A DNA stretch of 6,153 nucleotides from Filomicrobium sp. Its GTDB lineage: Bacteria; Pseudomonadota; Alphaproteobacteria; Rhizobiales; Hyphomicrobiaceae. Shown in pieces: positions 4,706 to 6,153 of this stretch. Below the pieces are notes generated by a model, which saw only the letters and a list, made by a program, of their open reading frames with translations, was not told the origin of the DNA and did no database searches. Position 1 is the stretch's first letter. Each line of letters starts with the position of its first letter. The DNA is taken from NCBI GenBank assembly GCA_021775655.1, contig JAJFHK010000231.1, positions 1 to 6,153 on the forward strand, in the 5' to 3' direction. Position numbers and translations under genes: made by a program.

Positions 4706-5634
4706 CGGGAGCAGATGAAAGGAACGTCGGGGCGCCGATCAGCCGCAATGGCATCGCCATCGATGACACGTTTGCTGAAGCCTTCGGCATGAGTGGGACC
4801 GGCGTTATCATCACGGCTGACACCGCAAAATGGGCGCGCCAGTCAGCGCTGACAATGACGGGATTTGGAACCTCGGTCATTGGCTGCGGCGCGGAATGCG
4901 GAATCGACTACGAAGTGTCACCAAAGGAGACGCCTGACGGGCGACCCGGTGTGCGCGTTTTGGTATTCGGGTTTGCGCCCGAAATGGTGGAAGAACAGCT
5001 TAAAAACCGTGTCGGGCAGTGCGTTCTTACGAGCCCGGGATCTGCTTGCTTCAACGGCCTCGAAAGCGCAAAGCGGATTTCCTTGTCCGGCGGTCCTCGC
5101 TTCTTCGGCGACGGTTGGCAGACAGCCCGCAAACTCGGCGACACAAGGTATTGGCGAGTGCCTGTGATGGATGGGGAATTCGTCATAGAGGACAAAGCCG
5201 GCGTTACGACGGATGCTGTAGGGGGCGGCAATTTGCTTGTCATCGGCAAGGATCGCACCGGCGTTTTGGAAACATGCGAACTGGCGGTTGCCGCTATTGC
5301 GGACGTGCCCGACGTCATCACACCATTTCCCGGGGGGATCGTGCGTTCGGGCTCGAAGGTGGGCTCAAAGTACGGTGCCCCAGCTTCCACGAACCAGGCA
5401 TTTTGCCCAGTTCTCCGAGGGGCGGTCGATTCCGAACTCGGACCCGACGACAAGTGCGTTCTGGAAATCGTTATCGATGGAGTCACATCGGAGGCCGTTG
5501 GTGCGGCTATGCGAGCAGGTCTCAAGGCCGTCCTTGAAGCAGGGCCCGCGCGCAACGTAACCCGGGTGAGCGCCGGAAACTACGGCGGCAACCTCGGACA
5601 ACATCACTATCACCTTAAGGACTACCTGCCATGA
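4702..5634 (+). CDS. fhcD: Formylmethanofuran:tetrahydromethanopterin formyltransferase
   Basis: FhcD (Ftr) moves the formyl group between H4MPT and the methanofuran-type cofactor in bacterial C1 oxidation. It acts in the cytoplasm as part of the FhcABCD formyltransferase/hydrolase complex, which converts formyl-H4MPT to formate. The 310-residue length fits the family. Conserved blocks run in order: NGIAIDDTFAEAF (16-28), ETPDGRPGV (76-84), RVGQCVLTSPGSACF (103-117), FFGDGWQ (134-140), YWRVPVMDGEF (150-160), AVGGGNLLV (172-180), PFPGGIVRSGSKVGSKY (208-224), TNQAFCPVLRG (230-240) and RVSAGNYGGNLGQHHYHLKD (288-307). The two halves are the proximal and distal lobes of the Ftr fold. It starts at a GTG that overlaps the TGA of a short upstream frame and ends with a 4-nt ATGA overlap with fhcC. 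The presence of this gene marks the host as carrying the H4MPT pathway. Confidence 0.97.
   Translation: MTGADERNVGAPISRNGIAIDDTFAEAFGMSGTGVIITADTAKWARQSALTMTGFGTSVIGCGAECGIDYEVSPKETPDGRPGVRVLVFGFAPEMVEEQLKNRVGQCVLTSPGSACFNGLESAKRISLSGGPRFFGDGWQTARKLGDTRYWRVPVMDGEFVIEDKAGVTTDAVGGGNLLVIGKDRTGVLETCELAVAAIADVPDVITPFPGGIVRSGSKVGSKYGAPASTNQAFCPVLRGAVDSELGPDDKCVLEIVIDGVTSEAVGAAMRAGLKAVLEAGPARNVTRVSAGNYGGNLGQHHYHLKDYLP
5617..5621 (+). promoter_or_regulatory. Shine-Dalgarno AAGGA of fhcC
   Basis: AAGGA inside the end of fhcD is 9 nt before the fhcC ATG and supports the overlapping start. Confidence 0.65.
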
Positions 5635-6153
5635 GCGCCCTCAAGTTGAAACTGCGTGCGGCGCCATCGCAGCGGCTCGACCTTTCAATGCTCATTCCAA
5701 CACGGCTCGCTGGCCTATCGATCGCCGAAATCGAAAAGCTTACAATCGCCAGCGGGCCAAAGACCCTTGTTGTCGGCGACTGCTTTGCGGTCAGTGGCGC
5801 AGCCGGCGATGCCCTGCATTTTGAAGGTGGCTCGGACAAATTCGAGGGCGTCGGAACAGAGCACGCGGGCGGCGAGATCGTCGTCGACGGCGATGTTGGT
5901 TCCAATGCCGCACGGCGCATGAAGGCCGGCCGTCTTGATATCCGGGGAAACGCTGGGGACTACCTTGCTTCAAACTTGCGCGGTGGGCTTGTCGTTGTTG
6001 GTGGTTCGGCAGGGGCGCACCTGGGCGGGCCGCAATCGGGTGAAAAAGACGGCATGGCCGGCGGGTCTGTCGTCATCAAAGGCAATACGGGAGACCTTGC
6101 TGGTGAGCGCATGCGTCGAGGCACGATAATCGCCAAGGGGCAAATGGGCCGAA
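5631..6153 (+). CDS. fhcC: Formylmethanofuran dehydrogenase-like subunit C, N-terminal part
   Basis: The first 174 residues are present; the gene runs off the right edge, and about 90-100 residues are probably missing. Residues 1-75 form a lead-in with a conserved start (SALKLKLRAAPSQRLDLS). From about residue 80 a right-handed beta-helix of the GXGXG type begins, the fold shared with the C-terminal domain of the glutamate synthase large subunit. Repeating turns of about 18-25 residues read GGEIVVDGDVGSNAARRMKAG, RLDIRGNAGDYLASNLRGG, VVVGGSAGAHLGG, SVVIKGNTGDLAGERMRRG and TIIAKGQMG. FhcC is a structural subunit of the FhcABCD complex, where it supports the FhcA and FhcB parts. The ATG shares ATGA with the fhcD stop, so the two are co-transcribed and probably coupled. 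Archaeal FwdC is the closest alternative, but the bacterial-style context makes fhcC the better name. Confidence 0.93.
   Translation, partial: MSALKLKLRAAPSQRLDLSMLIPTRLAGLSIAEIEKLTIASGPKTLVVGDCFAVSGAAGDALHFEGGSDKFEGVGTEHAGGEIVVDGDVGSNAARRMKAGRLDIRGNAGDYLASNLRGGLVVVGGSAGAHLGGPQSGEKDGMAGGSVVIKGNTGDLAGERMRRGTIIAKGQMGR

Noticed and set aside
4908..5555. 215-codon minus-strand open frame
   Set aside because: It is antisense to fhcD and of low-complexity Ser/Thr/Pro-rich composition, typical of the shadow of a GC-rich gene.

Overview
The window reads as part of the chromosome of a methylotrophic proteobacterium, most likely an alphaproteobacterium of the Hyphomicrobium / Hyphomicrobiales type. 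Two kinds of gene point there: the H4MPT-linked formaldehyde oxidation genes fhcD and fhcC, and periplasmic accessory proteins typical of PQQ (quinoprotein) alcohol dehydrogenase loci (an MxaD-type SRPBCC protein, a SoxYZ-like carrier, a relay-system metallo-beta-lactamase-fold protein and a YVTN beta-propeller). The genus is an inference from protein resemblance only. Genes are closely packed, and several junctions overlap by 1-4 bases with GTG or ATG starts.

Layout. (1) Plus strand, 2-523: the C-terminal 173 residues of a 'quinoprotein relay system' zinc metallohydrolase, cut by the left edge. (2) Plus strand, 674 (or 653)-1501: an exported fused SoxY-SoxZ-like carrier. A 130-150 bp AT-rich leader with a hairpin and a 9-bp direct repeat precedes it, and a strong hairpin terminator that should work in both directions follows at about 1550-1583. 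(3) Minus strand, read from right to left, 4339 down to 1598: a four-gene run of exported proteins. These are an MxaD-family SRPBCC protein, a seven-bladed YVTN beta-propeller protein, an unrecognised 243-residue secreted protein and an unrecognised 120-residue four-cysteine secreted protein. Three of the four are joined by one-base overlaps or lie within a short spacer. (4) 4340-4701: a divergent intergenic region with four CTAG tetranucleotides in 97 bp and a 10-bp palindrome. It also holds a short plus-strand reading frame that ends inside the fhcD start and may be the tail of a disrupted fhcA. (5) Plus strand, 4702-6153: fhcD, then fhcC (cut by the right edge), joined by an ATGA overlap.

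How they fit together. Methanol (or another alcohol) is oxidised in the periplasm by a PQQ dehydrogenase, which is not in the window. MxaD-type, SoxYZ-like, relay hydrolase and YVTN proteins are known companions of such enzymes, although the biochemistry of most of them is unsettled. The formaldehyde produced enters the cytoplasmic H4MPT pathway, where FhcD and FhcC belong to the formyltransferase/hydrolase complex that releases formate. The most interesting parts are the all-periplasmic minus-strand operon with its two unrecognised members and the possible fhcA scar in front of fhcD. I saw no mobile element, tRNA, rRNA or CRISPR array.
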